A DNA stretch of 23,766 nucleotides from Bacteroidota bacterium (GCA_021789755.1 JAJYJD010000019.1:1-23766); one strand, 5' to 3'; positions 1-8,080 are shown, counted from the stretch's first letter. Notes: generated by a model from the sequence alone, not told the origin. Made by a program: numbers and translations.

Positions 1-512
1 CAGAATGGACCGACCAGGATGGCAACCGTGTACAGTTATCACATTTTCAAAATAGGCCGGTAGTACTGGCCATGTTCTACTCGCACTGCACTTACGCGTG
101 TCCCGTGACGATAAACGACATGAAAATAGTTGAGGCTTCCCTGTCGGCCGAAGTTAAAAACCGGGCAGTGTTTGTCCTGGTTTCATTTGATCCCGCGCGC
201 GACACGCCTCAAAAGCTGCACAGTCTCGCACAGCAGCGCGTGCTTGATGACGGCTCGTGGGAGTTGCTGACCGGAAAAAGGGCGGACATAAGGACCCTGG
301 CCGAGATGCTCGGAGTCGAATTCAAGATGCAAGCCGACGGCAGCTTCATACACTCGAGCCAAATTACGGTCCTGAATGACGCCGGCGAGATCATCCACAA
401 GCATTTCGGCCTGAACGAACCGATCGGCGACGTTGTTCAGGCAACAGAGAACGCTTCACTACAGAGCCGGTCGGCAGGAAGCAGCCAAATCGATCAACCT
501 GATTATAAGTAA
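1..512 (+). CDS. SCO1/SenC family copper chaperone, 5' end cut by the window
   Basis: Thioredoxin-fold protein of the SCO family, which delivers copper to the CuA site of cytochrome c oxidase or acts as a periplasmic thiol/copper redox protein. The reading frame is open from base 3, so the ATG at 72 is internal: the residues before it (E-W-T-D-Q-D-G-N and V-V-L-A-M-F-Y) are the usual SCO lead-in to the metal site. The copper-binding motif C-T-Y-A-C-P is at 87-104 and the third ligand, the conserved His of F-I-H-S-S, is at 351-353. The signal peptide or membrane anchor must lie left of the window. The stop at 510-512 is 10 nt before the hemerythrin gene, so the two are probably cotranscribed. 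No cytochrome oxidase gene is visible here, so the exact partner is unknown. Family assignment is firm; the role is inferred. Confidence 0.9.
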   Translation, partial: EWTDQDGNRVQLSHFQNRPVVLAMFYSHCTYACPVTINDMKIVEASLSAEVKNRAVFVLVSFDPARDTPQKLHSLAQQRVLDDGSWELLTGKRADIRTLAEMLGVEFKMQADGSFIHSSQITVLNDAGEIIHKHFGLNEPIGDVVQATENASLQSRSAGSSQIDQPDYK

Positions 513-522
513 AGGAGCGGAC

Positions 523-1389
523 ATGACACCAACCGAAAAACTACATGCACACCACGAAAAACTGATAGGGACAATAAGAGCCCTTGCAGAGCGGATGAAG
601 GTGGACCCCGCCGATGCTTCGCTGCTGGTCTCCTATTGCGAGGAATACCTCGTTTCCCATGCCGAGGCAGAAGAGGTAACGCTCTATACCGCCGACGACG
701 ATACCGATTTTGTGAACCACATGATTCATGAACACAAGGAGATAAAGCACAGCCTCGATGTAGTAGGCACTTCTTTCGGCAGGGGCGACTTGAATGCTCT
801 CGATTCGGAATCAAGAAATTTCATGGCACTCCTCGAAAAGCATTTTAACGAAGAAGAAAACACTCTCATGCCGAGGATAAGCGCGAAGATTTCGCAGCAG
901 GAACTTCAGGCACTCATCGACGAAGCCCACCAGATCGAGGCGGAGAAAAAGAAAGCCGATGTGTGGTCTCTGTTTGAAAACGACCACAAGAGAATCGACC
1001 TGAACATAACGCTCGCACGGAATTCGCGTGGGGATATTGAGAAAGCCAAGCTGTTCTACTCGAAGGTCAAAAGGCAGCTTCTGAAGCATATCGAGTTGGA
1101 GGAGACCGTCCTGTTCCCCGCTTTCGGGGAACAGGCATCCGACAACCAGATGGGCCCGGTCCACGTGATGATCGAAGAGCACCGAGAAATCACTTCGCTG
1201 ATTCGGATTCCGGATGGTCGCGTCGGCGAGAAGGCGCTGCTTGAAAACATAGATGCTTTGGCAGCCAAGCTGGCCGTCCACAACAAAAAGGAAGAGCTGA
1301 TACTTTACCCGTTAATAAACCGTACTCTGCCGCGTGCAGACCGTGAGAAGGTGTTCAAGGAATGCTTTGAAGGGCTTGCGGCGACGTGA
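523..1389 (+). CDS. Tandem hemerythrin (HHE) domain protein
   Basis: Cytoplasmic all-helical protein of 288 residues with two hemerythrin-like HHE domains in a row and no signal peptide. Domain 1 (about residues 5-130) shows H-A-H-H-E-K, H-A-E-A-E-E, H-E-H-K-E-I-K-H and H-F-N-E-E-E-N; domain 2 (about 155-270) shows E-N-D-H-K-R, H-I-E-L-E-E, E-E-H-R-E-I and H-N-K-K-E-E. These are the spaced His/Glu ligands of a diiron site that binds O2, NO or senses iron/oxygen. The frame is open upstream to an ATG at 433, but ATG 523 follows AAAGGAG at 511-517 with good spacing and avoids overlapping the SCO gene, so 523 is chosen. Pairing with a SCO protein suggests a respiratory, oxygen or nitrosative-stress role, which is inference. 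Confidence 0.88.
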   Translation: MTPTEKLHAHHEKLIGTIRALAERMKVDPADASLLVSYCEEYLVSHAEAEEVTLYTADDDTDFVNHMIHEHKEIKHSLDVVGTSFGRGDLNALDSESRNFMALLEKHFNEEENTLMPRISAKISQQELQALIDEAHQIEAEKKKADVWSLFENDHKRIDLNITLARNSRGDIEKAKLFYSKVKRQLLKHIELEETVLFPAFGEQASDNQMGPVHVMIEEHREITSLIRIPDGRVGEKALLENIDALAAKLAVHNKKEELILYPLINRTLPRADREKVFKECFEGLAAT

Positions 1390-1406
1390 TCAGCGAGAGT
1401 GTGTGA

Positions 1407-1435
1407 GACTTTCCGGCGGGCAGGATATGAAAGTC
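1407..1435 (+). terminator. Candidate terminator between convergent genes
   Basis: A 7-bp stem, GACTTTC (1407-1413) with GAAAGTC (1429-1435), encloses a 15-nt loop and is followed on the plus strand by AGTTTTCG. It sits 18 nt after the hemerythrin stop and overlaps the stop of the convergent PAS gene, so it could end both transcripts. The U-tract is short, so this is only a candidate. Confidence 0.35.
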
Positions 1436-1880
1436 AGTTTTCGCTCGAACGAAGAAGTATAGCCTTCAGGTCGGCTATCTCGCGCTCCTGTGTTTCAAGC
1501 TGGCTATACAAGTCCACGAGATGTTCGTACAACTGGTCCTCGAGAATTCTCGATTGCGAGACATCTTCGAAGTGGAATACAATTTCACTATCTCGATTTC
1601 TCAGGTTATACGCTTTCACTTTGTAATACTTGTCGATCCCTCTTTGCTTGACAGTGCCCAGGCTTTCCCCGCGGTCCCTGCACTCAGCTATCATGTTCTC
1701 GAAGGCGATGGAGTCTTCATGCTGGAGGAAACTCTCGACTTCCAGTCTCGTTCCTTTCTCGAACCTGAGCGGCAATACCTCCAATGCAAAACGATTCGCG
1801 TAAATAAGCGACAGCTTCGAATCGGTTATAACCAGGGGTATCCTGACCGTTTCGAAAACCCTGAAGAAGTCAGATGTCAT
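1434..1880 (-). CDS. Single PAS-domain protein with C-terminal coiled coil
   Basis: Small cytoplasmic protein of about 148 residues. The first ~105 residues have PAS character: a V-F-E-T-V-R-I-P start, I-T-D-S-K-L-S-L-I-Y-A-N-R strand, then a Y-Y-K-V-K-A-Y sheet region and an F-H-F-E-D-V-S final strand. The last ~35 residues (L-Y-E-H-L-V-D-L-Y-S-Q-L-E and on) are heptad-like and Glu/Leu rich, the linker helix normally leading to a kinase or cyclase, but the protein stops there with no output domain. An ATG at 1895 is in frame, but the one at 1880 is preceded by GGAAGAG at suitable spacing, so 1880 is preferred. It may act by dimerising with a separate partner. Its position just downstream of the fimbria-like locus hints at, but does not prove, a link. 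Ligand and partner are unknown. Confidence 0.7.
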   Translation of the reverse strand: MTSDFFRVFETVRIPLVITDSKLSLIYANRFALEVLPLRFEKGTRLEVESFLQHEDSIAFENMIAECRDRGESLGTVKQRGIDKYYKVKAYNLRNRDSEIVFHFEDVSQSRILEDQLYEHLVDLYSQLETQEREIADLKAILLRSSEN

Positions 1881-2054
1881 AACGTGCTCTTCCATCGAAC
1901 CAAATAGTGCATGATTCGTGCCGCTCAGTTCGCGTAAATCGAGCCGTAATTGAGGTCAACAGGGAGCTGCGTTGGAATGTGTGTTACGAAGAGGTAAGAT
2001 CAAATTACAGAAATTTCACGAGGTAAAACCCGGTCAGCCCACCGACTCGCGACT

Positions 2055-2414
2055 TCAACTCCCGAGATAGATTATCTCGACGCTTGAGACCTTCTTCAGT
2101 TCTCCGGCGCTGAATGTCCGTACCTGACCTTCCTGGAGGTCCAATTTAATAGGGTTGGAGCTGGAGGAATTCAATTGGACCATCGCGTTTTCTGAGCTAC
2201 AAAAAGTTACCCCCTGGTTTTCAGACGCCGCTCCACACCTGATTATGGAGGAGGTGGTCTTCAACTTCGATGCGGGAGTGAAATTCATTCCAGCGGCGGA
2301 AACGACGGTCAATGTCACCGTGGCCGTAGCCGTCACCTGAGCTTTCGTCAGCGTCGCATAAAAAATTAGCGGAGCCAAGGCAAGCAGGAATGATATGTTC
2401 CTCGTTTTTTTCAT
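2055..2414 (-). CDS. Small secreted protein at the end of the chaperone-usher locus
   Basis: A 119-residue protein of unknown function. Residues 1-26 are a clear signal peptide (M-K-K-T-R-N, hydrophobic core, T-K-A-Q cleavage). The mature part starts V-T-A-T-A-T-V-T-L-T-V-V and G-M-N-F, which resembles the first strands of the DUF4402-like subunits in the same locus, then has Ser/Asn-rich segments and two cysteines (R-C-G-A and F-C-S-S) that could form a disulfide. It lacks the Y-F-W-[LV]-G-G signature and G-T-Y-x-G C-terminal strand of those subunits. GGAAG lies a few bases before the ATG. It follows the usher gene after a 223-bp gap containing two hairpins. It could be a minor subunit, an anchor or an unrelated exported protein; the sequence does not decide. 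Confidence 0.65.
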   Translation of the reverse strand: MKKTRNISFLLALAPLIFYATLTKAQVTATATVTLTVVSAAGMNFTPASKLKTTSSIIRCGAASENQGVTFCSSENAMVQLNSSSSNPIKLDLQEGQVRTFSAGELKKVSSVEIIYLGS

Positions 2415-2581
2415 TAGCTTCCGTCATCAAACCTGCGAACGGAATGCCGAACCCGTCTGAAGGGAGAAATCTAATTTGCGTCGCCATAACCGCCAACATT
2501 CCTGCCACTTACATCAAGACCGACATACTGAAAGCGCGTCCGAACATTCAGGCGGCAGGTAAAAGTTTCCGGTTTGGCGGG

Positions 2582-2618
2582 AAGAAGTACTTTACTTCTT
2601 TGAGGTAAAGGATTACCT
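2582..2618 (-). terminator. Two tandem hairpins downstream of the usher gene
   Basis: Two perfect short hairpins lie 19-56 nt after the usher stop: AGGTAA (2603-2608) with TTACCT (2613-2618) around a 4-nt loop, and AAGAAGTA (2582-2589) with TACTTCTT (2593-2600) around a 3-nt loop. On the minus strand neither has a clean U-run, so they could be a weak terminator or a 3'-end stabiliser that lowers expression of the small secreted gene beyond. The inverted repeats are seen directly; the function is inferred. Confidence 0.4.
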
Positions 2619-2637
2619 ATCTGAAGAAAAGATCGCT

Positions 2638-5600
2638 CTACGGCAGCGAAATGAGTTGCGCAGCATTATAGCCTCCGAATGACTTAATCTTTTCGAGGGC
2701 TGCTGCGGCTTCCTCATCGGTCCTGAAACTCGGCGTGAAGACATTGAATTCCATTCTTTCGCTGTCGAACCCCACGAAGGCTATCAGTCCGGTGCGCCAA
2801 CGGAAAGCATTCGCGAACCAGAACGCTTCGTATTCCCGCTTGAAACTGCCGAGGACGACGGTGTACATATGCGGAAGATCCCGTTCCCCGCTTATGACTA
2901 CAAACGCTTCGCGGCAGTCACGTCTCGCCTTCAGCTGGTCCAGCATGCTCTGTGCTTCAGGCTCAGATCTGAAAGGACCCTCCATAACCGAGAAGAGACG
3001 GGTCGACCTTTTGAACTGGATGGTGGTGGAGAAACCAGTTTCCCGCTTTATTCGGGTTTGAAACACGGACGCTATCCGCATCGACTTGAAGGCTGCAAGC
3101 TGAACGGAAAACAGATAATGTGAATTCGTGTCGAGTGTCGAGCTGACGAATGCGTCGAAGAATCCGAACTTGTTCATAAAAATATCCAGCCTTTCGAGAG
3201 CGGTTTTCTTCGTGTCGAACGTGTCAGTTTGCACAACATACAGATGCGATCTTGGGTTGAACTTCGCCTCAAGTATCTGCCCTGTTCTGATCCTTGCCCA
3301 CTTAGCCAACCTGGCCGCACGGTCAGACACTGTAAAGGCACCGAGCTGAACGATGTACTTCTCCGGTTTGCCGGCATGGAGATGGGCCTGGGCTTCGGTT
3401 TTCACAGGAGCCGCAATTGTCCCTTTGTCTCTCAACCTGATCTTGAGGCCTTCAACAAAGTCGCCTTCCTTGGTGGCCTTCACTTTGAAATCCAAAACCG
3501 GCGGATCCGAGTAGACGCCCAGCACTGAAAGCTGAGCGGAGTCGACCCGCGCCTCATATTCACCCGGCGGCAAGCCCATATAGTAGAAGCTGCCGTCGTT
3601 GAAGACAGAAACCGTCTTCGTCGAGCCGTCAGTAAGCGACTTGATATCAAGTGTCAAGCCTGCAACAGCGCTCAGGTTCTCCCCCTCCTGGTGGAGAACC
3701 GTACCTTCTGCGATTCCTCCGACGAAGAACGGCACATCAACTCGTTTGTAGGAATTCGGATCGGTGATGAAGGAAAACGATTTCTGCTTCGGTATCCAGA
3801 GCGGATTTCTGATCGAACTCAAATCGACATCCGCGGTATACTGAGTGTATGGAAGAAGATTCCACTGCCGTATGATGCCGTCTTTGGATGTTTCGGTGGC
3901 AACAGCCTGTCTGAGTGTTATCTCGCCGTCTTTGATGACTTGTTCGCCCGGGTCGTATTTCCCGTTTCCGTTAGCGTCGACGAACATCCTCATTGAGGCG
4001 GCGGAGTTACCGACCCATTCAAGATTATTGAAGAGGAAGCGCCTGTAATAGCTGTCGAAACCTATTGAACCGCTCAGGTTCTGGGTATACGAGTCTGATC
4101 CATTTTGAATCTGCGCGCTGGTCGTCGATCGTGTGAATGGAAGGTCGGCAATGATTTGCAGATTGAAATTTGTCGACTTGTTGATATAATCCCGATCCGC
4201 CGAGACGGCAACCCGAATATACCGGAGCACATTCTTGGAAAGCTGCAGAGATATATCGTCCAGGGAATTTTTCAGCACGCCGTACCTCGCTGTCGTATTG
4301 ATCAGCGTGCCGTTCAGAAAATCGAAAGCACCCTGCTGGAAGAACAAGGAGTAAAGCAGGGTGCCGGTGAAGCTGTAGCTCTGGAAAATTGCTCCCCCGC
4401 CGTAATCGATGATGGATCTCAGATAGCCGACGGAAGCGTTGAACTGCGAGAGGCCGGCGGACAAATATCCGGAATAGCTGTACGAGCTTTGTCCGCTCGC
4501 ATCTTGTTCGGCGCTGCCGGCCAATCTGAAGTTCACTCCGTTGTTCCCGATCGAGAACGGCAGGTAAACATCGCCCTGTAACTCCTGGTCCAATGCACTC
4601 GGGTTGTAGAGAAGGTTCTGGCTGAAATGGGTGTATATCACGTCAAAAGCTGCCTGTGAGGCGTATAAAGCGTTAAAAGTCGACCTGTAGAACGCCGACG
4701 GAGCGGCATCTATGCTAAGTACGTACTCCGGTCCAAATCGCAGCGACAAGGAATTGTAAATAAGCGGTTTTGAAAACAGTGGGTTGTCGACATAATCAAT
4801 GCCGATCTTATCGCTCATCCAGTCGGTAAGGCCGAAAATGACATTCCCCGAGAAGAAATCATAGTCGCTGTTGTTGAGCTTTCCACCGCCGAGAGTGTAA
4901 TTCACTTGTCCGGCCGGGACGAAGGTGAACGGAATTTGGAGTCTCCTGTCGCTCTCGCGAAACTCGCCGTTAGGACCGTAATACTTGAGCTGTATGTAGG
5001 AGGTACCGTATACCAGCGGAATGGAAAAAAAAGCACGTCCGCCGGAGTCGGCTTTCTTGTAGCCGACGAGCTGGCCGTTGAGATAAAGTTCCACATCCCA
5101 GCCGGGATTTGTGTTCGCATCCACGATATATTTACCGAAGAGGGTTCTCACGGTAAGAGGCTCGTTCGACACCTGGGCACCCCGAAACCCGAATTGAGTG
5201 AGACCGTCCGAATAAAGATTTCCAAGTCCCGCATACGTAATGTAGACAGTCGAATCAAAGGTGTACTTCCAGGCAAGGCTGCTGGAATATAGGCTGGAAT
5301 TACCGTTTGATTCGGTTCCGAGCAGAGTTCCTTCCGTTTCCCCTCCAAGAATTTCGGCACCGCCTGTCAGCTGGTAGTTGTAAGCCGACGCGCCGCCGTC
5401 GTTAAAGGCAGTGAGAGAATAATCGAGAATGCCTCCGTTCAACAAGGAATGTTCGCGCGGATACGCCAGAGGAGCTTGAAGGATGTTCTGCTCCGGAGAA
5501 ATCAACATATAATTCCTGCGCACCTGTCGCTGGTAGTCCTCCACCACCGGTAAATCCTGATTAGTATTGAGCACGAGGGAAAGCGAATTGAAATCGACAT

Positions 5601-6042
5601 TGAAGTTGAGGCCAAAAACGTCGTTGAAGAAAGACGGTAGGACGTAGAAATCCAGTTGTCCCACGATAACTTTAGAGGTATCGAATCTGATCTCGCGCTC
5701 GCCGACGCGGGCAACCCCTGCAGCGAAATCTATGTCGTATCTGTCTGAAGGCTTTACGTAAAATCCCTTGAGGGTCTTTGAACGCATATCGACGGAGTAG
5801 TCAACCCTGAGTTGCTTGAAGACCGCGCTGATGGGTACATAGACAGAGTCCCGGTAATAAACCGCGGTTACGACCGTGTTTACCAGCCCGCTGAACGTAA
5901 AAGAGAGATAGATGTCCTGTGTTTCCGGATTCCCGGAAATCGTCTGCGCCGTAGCTTTACCGGAGCCGACGAGCGACGTAAAGAGGAGCCCTGCAATGAA
6001 GAACCTTCGAGCGCAGATTTTTATTCCCGCGTGTTTCTTTAT
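2638..6042 (-). CDS. Fimbrial-type outer membrane usher with three C-terminal SPOR repeats, apparent ATA start
   Basis: Predicted outer-membrane pore that takes chaperone-bound subunits and assembles them on the surface. Counting from the ATA at 6042, the protein has about 1134 residues: signal peptide (1-33, ends A-T-A-Q); N-terminal domain with V-Y-V-P-I-S-A-V-F; start of barrel; plug-like domain with W-D-V-E-L-Y-L-N-G-Q and Y-G-P-N-G-E-F-R-E-S; rest of barrel; a D-A-N-G-N-G-K-Y-D-P-G-E Ig-like domain and a second beta domain; then three SPOR repeats (about 896-970, 975-1052, 1058-1132) opening Y-I-V-Q-L-G-A-F, F-S-V-Q-L-A-A-F and Y-T-V-V-L-G-S-F. The first ATG in frame is at 5787 and would remove the signal peptide. 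No ATG, GTG or TTG exists between it and 6042, while AAAGG precedes the ATA. The chaperone gene ends 55 nt upstream. SPOR repeats on an usher are unusual. Confidence 0.85.
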   Translation of the reverse strand: MKKHAGIKICARRFFIAGLLFTSLVGSGKATAQTISGNPETQDIYLSFTFSGLVNTVVTAVYYRDSVYVPISAVFKQLRVDYSVDMRSKTLKGFYVKPSDRYDIDFAAGVARVGEREIRFDTSKVIVGQLDFYVLPSFFNDVFGLNFNVDFNSLSLVLNTNQDLPVVEDYQRQVRRNYMLISPEQNILQAPLAYPREHSLLNGGILDYSLTAFNDGGASAYNYQLTGGAEILGGETEGTLLGTESNGNSSLYSSSLAWKYTFDSTVYITYAGLGNLYSDGLTQFGFRGAQVSNEPLTVRTLFGKYIVDANTNPGWDVELYLNGQLVGYKKADSGGRAFFSIPLVYGTSYIQLKYYGPNGEFRESDRRLQIPFTFVPAGQVNYTLGGGKLNNSDYDFFSGNVIFGLTDWMSDKIGIDYVDNPLFSKPLIYNSLSLRFGPEYVLSIDAAPSAFYRSTFNALYASQAAFDVIYTHFSQNLLYNPSALDQELQGDVYLPFSIGNNGVNFRLAGSAEQDASGQSSYSYSGYLSAGLSQFNASVGYLRSIIDYGGGAIFQSYSFTGTLLYSLFFQQGAFDFLNGTLINTTARYGVLKNSLDDISLQLSKNVLRYIRVAVSADRDYINKSTNFNLQIIADLPFTRSTTSAQIQNGSDSYTQNLSGSIGFDSYYRRFLFNNLEWVGNSAASMRMFVDANGNGKYDPGEQVIKDGEITLRQAVATETSKDGIIRQWNLLPYTQYTADVDLSSIRNPLWIPKQKSFSFITDPNSYKRVDVPFFVGGIAEGTVLHQEGENLSAVAGLTLDIKSLTDGSTKTVSVFNDGSFYYMGLPPGEYEARVDSAQLSVLGVYSDPPVLDFKVKATKEGDFVEGLKIRLRDKGTIAAPVKTEAQAHLHAGKPEKYIVQLGAFTVSDRAARLAKWARIRTGQILEAKFNPRSHLYVVQTDTFDTKKTALERLDIFMNKFGFFDAFVSSTLDTNSHYLFSVQLAAFKSMRIASVFQTRIKRETGFSTTIQFKRSTRLFSVMEGPFRSEPEAQSMLDQLKARRDCREAFVVISGERDLPHMYTVVLGSFKREYEAFWFANAFRWRTGLIAFVGFDSERMEFNVFTPSFRTDEEAAAALEKIKSFGGYNAAQLISLP

Positions 6043-6097
6043 ACCAACCTTTGTTCGGCGTTTCCTTAACCTGACAATCGGTGAGTCCGACGAGCGA

Positions 6098-6919
6098 TCA
6101 CTCGATACTGAAAGTGAACGTCTTGTTTATCGACGGTACCCTTAGCAGGTCGTCTCCCGGGATGTCATTTCTTTCGGAATCCAGGGTGAAAATTGCAGTG
6201 TACCTCCCGCTGGGCAATTTGGACAAAGGCATCGCGAATTTTATTACCATGCTCCTTGGGTAGACGGCCAATACCTCCTGACCGGAATATACAATGTTCC
6301 CCGCGCGGTCTTTAACTACAGCCGACATCTTCCCGAAGAAAGGCGAATTGCCGCCACGGGACACCTGTACCAGTAAATTCATCGACGAGGAATCCGGTAA
6401 CGTTCGGATCTCCGGGATATCGACGGTCGTGTTGACGTAACCCTTCTTATAAATAACGGTCGTGACCTGCTGGAGCACAAAAGTGATATTCGCGGTGATG
6501 CCCGTACTGACCGTGTCGATGGCCTTTGCCTGTGGTGTTGAGCTCGTGATGAGCCTGGTCCAGTATTCGCCATCCGGGATACCCGAGGGCGCAGACACAA
6601 GGAGGCGGACAACCTGCTGTTGGCCAGGGTTAATTATGAACTTCTGTGGAAAACCTTTCAACCACGGCTCACATGAATGCTTCGAAGCCATCAGGCTATC
6701 GTCATATTGCATCCTGATATTCCCCTGCTGATCGGATTCCGGGAATCCGAACTTGAAGGAAACCGAGATTTCCTGCGGAGTATTTGACCGGTTCATCACG
6801 ATGAACGTCCCGTAGCGCGACTGGTCGCTCATGAAGAGAATAGTCGGTGCCACAATGACCTGTGCCCGAACGGTTGACACGAGCAGCAGGATAAGCAACG
6901 CGGATAGTTTCTTTTTCAT
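6098..6919 (-). CDS. PapD-like periplasmic fimbrial chaperone
   Basis: A 273-residue exported protein with a signal peptide (residues 1-20: M-K-K-K, Leu-rich core, V-R-A-Q). The mature part reads like the two immunoglobulin-like domains of pilus chaperones: early strands V-I-V-A-P-T-I-L-F and Y-G-T-F-I-V-M-N-R-S, a region P-G-Q-Q-Q-V-V-R-L-L-V typical of the strand that receives subunits, and a second all-beta domain with G-N-I-V-Y-S-G-Q. Such chaperones fold secreted subunits by donor-strand complementation and pass them to the usher, whose gene lies immediately downstream. Spacing to the upstream subunit gene is 47 nt, so one operon is likely. The ribosome site is poor. Similarity is at the level of fold and motif, so this may be a divergent branch of the family; context strengthens the call. 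Confidence 0.8.
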   Translation of the reverse strand: MKKKLSALLILLLVSTVRAQVIVAPTILFMSDQSRYGTFIVMNRSNTPQEISVSFKFGFPESDQQGNIRMQYDDSLMASKHSCEPWLKGFPQKFIINPGQQQVVRLLVSAPSGIPDGEYWTRLITSSTPQAKAIDTVSTGITANITFVLQQVTTVIYKKGYVNTTVDIPEIRTLPDSSSMNLLVQVSRGGNSPFFGKMSAVVKDRAGNIVYSGQEVLAVYPRSMVIKFAMPLSKLPSGRYTAIFTLDSERNDIPGDDLLRVPSINKTFTFSIE

Positions 6920-6966
6920 GGCCGTAATTTAACGAATATTAAGTTGCACCTCAATTTGTCGCCGCC

Positions 6967-7902
6967 TCACGGATAGGTCACGGATAGTACAAAGTTTCCT
7001 GAATAAGTCCCAGGTTGCTGGCCGTTAGGAACCGGGTTCAAAGCGCCTCCGAGCCAGAAATAGTAGTACCCCGTCTGGTTCCGCCGTCCGCTTAGGGTCA
7101 AACTGGAACCGGAAGTGACGGCAGTGGCTCCGGCCTGGTTTCCGGCAACGTTCGAGCCGAAAAGGCTCGGTGTGAAAGTCAGCGTATTGCCATACGGGTC
7201 ATTCAAAACGGTCCTAGGAGAGTACGTAACAGTGATTTGACCGCCGCCGCCATGCGTGACGCTGGTGGTGATCGATGGTGCGGTCCCGCTTTGAGCGCTC
7301 AAGGACGGAGGCGTAGTCCCGGCAACAACCAATCCGAAATCGAGCGATCCGGTTACGGACATGGAGACGTTTCCTGTAAGAGTTGCCGTGGCGGTTATCG
7401 TCTGGCTGGCGTTGTACTGTTGAGTGCCGATCGTGACAACTGCAAGGACGGTTATTGTGCCTGTATATGTCGACGCGGTGTAGTTGATCCCCGGAGTGAC
7501 GGTCCCCCCGAGCCAGAAATAATCAGTGTGGGCTGCCCGACCCAATGTGCCGTTCAAACCATTGTTAGGATTAAATGTGGTTGCACCCCTCGTGCTGTTC
7601 ACACCGACGTGGTATGCGGCTGAATTTGCCGCAAAGGAGATAGGCAAGTTGTCACCGGCATCGTCCGTCAAATCACTCGGCAAAATGAATGTCAGCGATA
7701 AAGTGCCTGACTGGCTATAGTTTGGAAACTGTATCGAGAATGCCGCGGCTGTCGAAGCATTGTAAGCTATGGTCCTGGTACCCGTAATATTGGTGCCAAA
7801 CGAAAGATCCTGCGTGATCGTCATGGTCGGATTCTGCGCCATTGCCTCATTGACGCTGAAGGAAAGCATCAAAAGGAAAACTGATTGAACCATCCATTTC
7901 AT
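6967..7902 (-). CDS. Two-domain DUF4402-like surface subunit
   Basis: A 311-residue secreted beta protein. The signal peptide ends in A-M-A-Q at about residue 23. Two copies of the same domain follow: copy 1 has D-L-S-F-G-T, D-Y-F-W-L-G-G and S-T-Y-T-G-T; copy 2 has L-D-F-G-L-V, Y-Y-F-W-L-G-G and ends with G-T-Y-S-G-N-F-V-L-S-V-T-Y-P. The same signatures occur in the one-domain neighbour at 8176-8667, so these are members of one subunit family; I recognise the pattern as DUF4402-like. A GTG at 7911 is in frame, but ATG 7902 with AAGGTG before it fits better. In known chaperone-usher pili a two-domain subunit is often the tip adhesin, so a tip or adhesive role is a reasonable inference. The chaperone gene follows after 47 nt. 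Confidence 0.78.
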   Translation of the reverse strand: MKWMVQSVFLLMLSFSVNEAMAQNPTMTITQDLSFGTNITGTRTIAYNASTAAAFSIQFPNYSQSGTLSLTFILPSDLTDDAGDNLPISFAANSAAYHVGVNSTRGATTFNPNNGLNGTLGRAAHTDYFWLGGTVTPGINYTASTYTGTITVLAVVTIGTQQYNASQTITATATLTGNVSMSVTGSLDFGLVVAGTTPPSLSAQSGTAPSITTSVTHGGGGQITVTYSPRTVLNDPYGNTLTFTPSLFGSNVAGNQAGATAVTSGSSLTLSGRRNQTGYYYFWLGGALNPVPNGQQPGTYSGNFVLSVTYP

Positions 7903-8080
7903 GCTTGACACCTTGAATCCACCTGGCTCAAAAGGTGGCCTGTAAGATAAACCATCTCTGCCGGAAGCACCATAAAGAAGGAAGGGTCTCCAAAATTCGG
8001 CGCTGTCTCAGCCGCAGGGTCCATCTGCAAATTCGCGGACAAGCGCATCTGCTGATTGGCGCGGAACATACTGCCATCGC

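Noticed and set aside
433..522. N-terminal extension of the hemerythrin protein to ATG 433
   Set aside because: It overlaps the SCO gene and lacks a ribosome site; ATG 523 has AAAGGAG.
7912..8080. TPP-riboswitch-like fragments (CTGAGA, then ACCC) in the leader of the two-domain subunit gene
   Set aside because: The rest of the conserved core (the CCTGATC part and helices) is missing and the gene is not related to thiamine. No c-di-GMP riboswitch core was found either.
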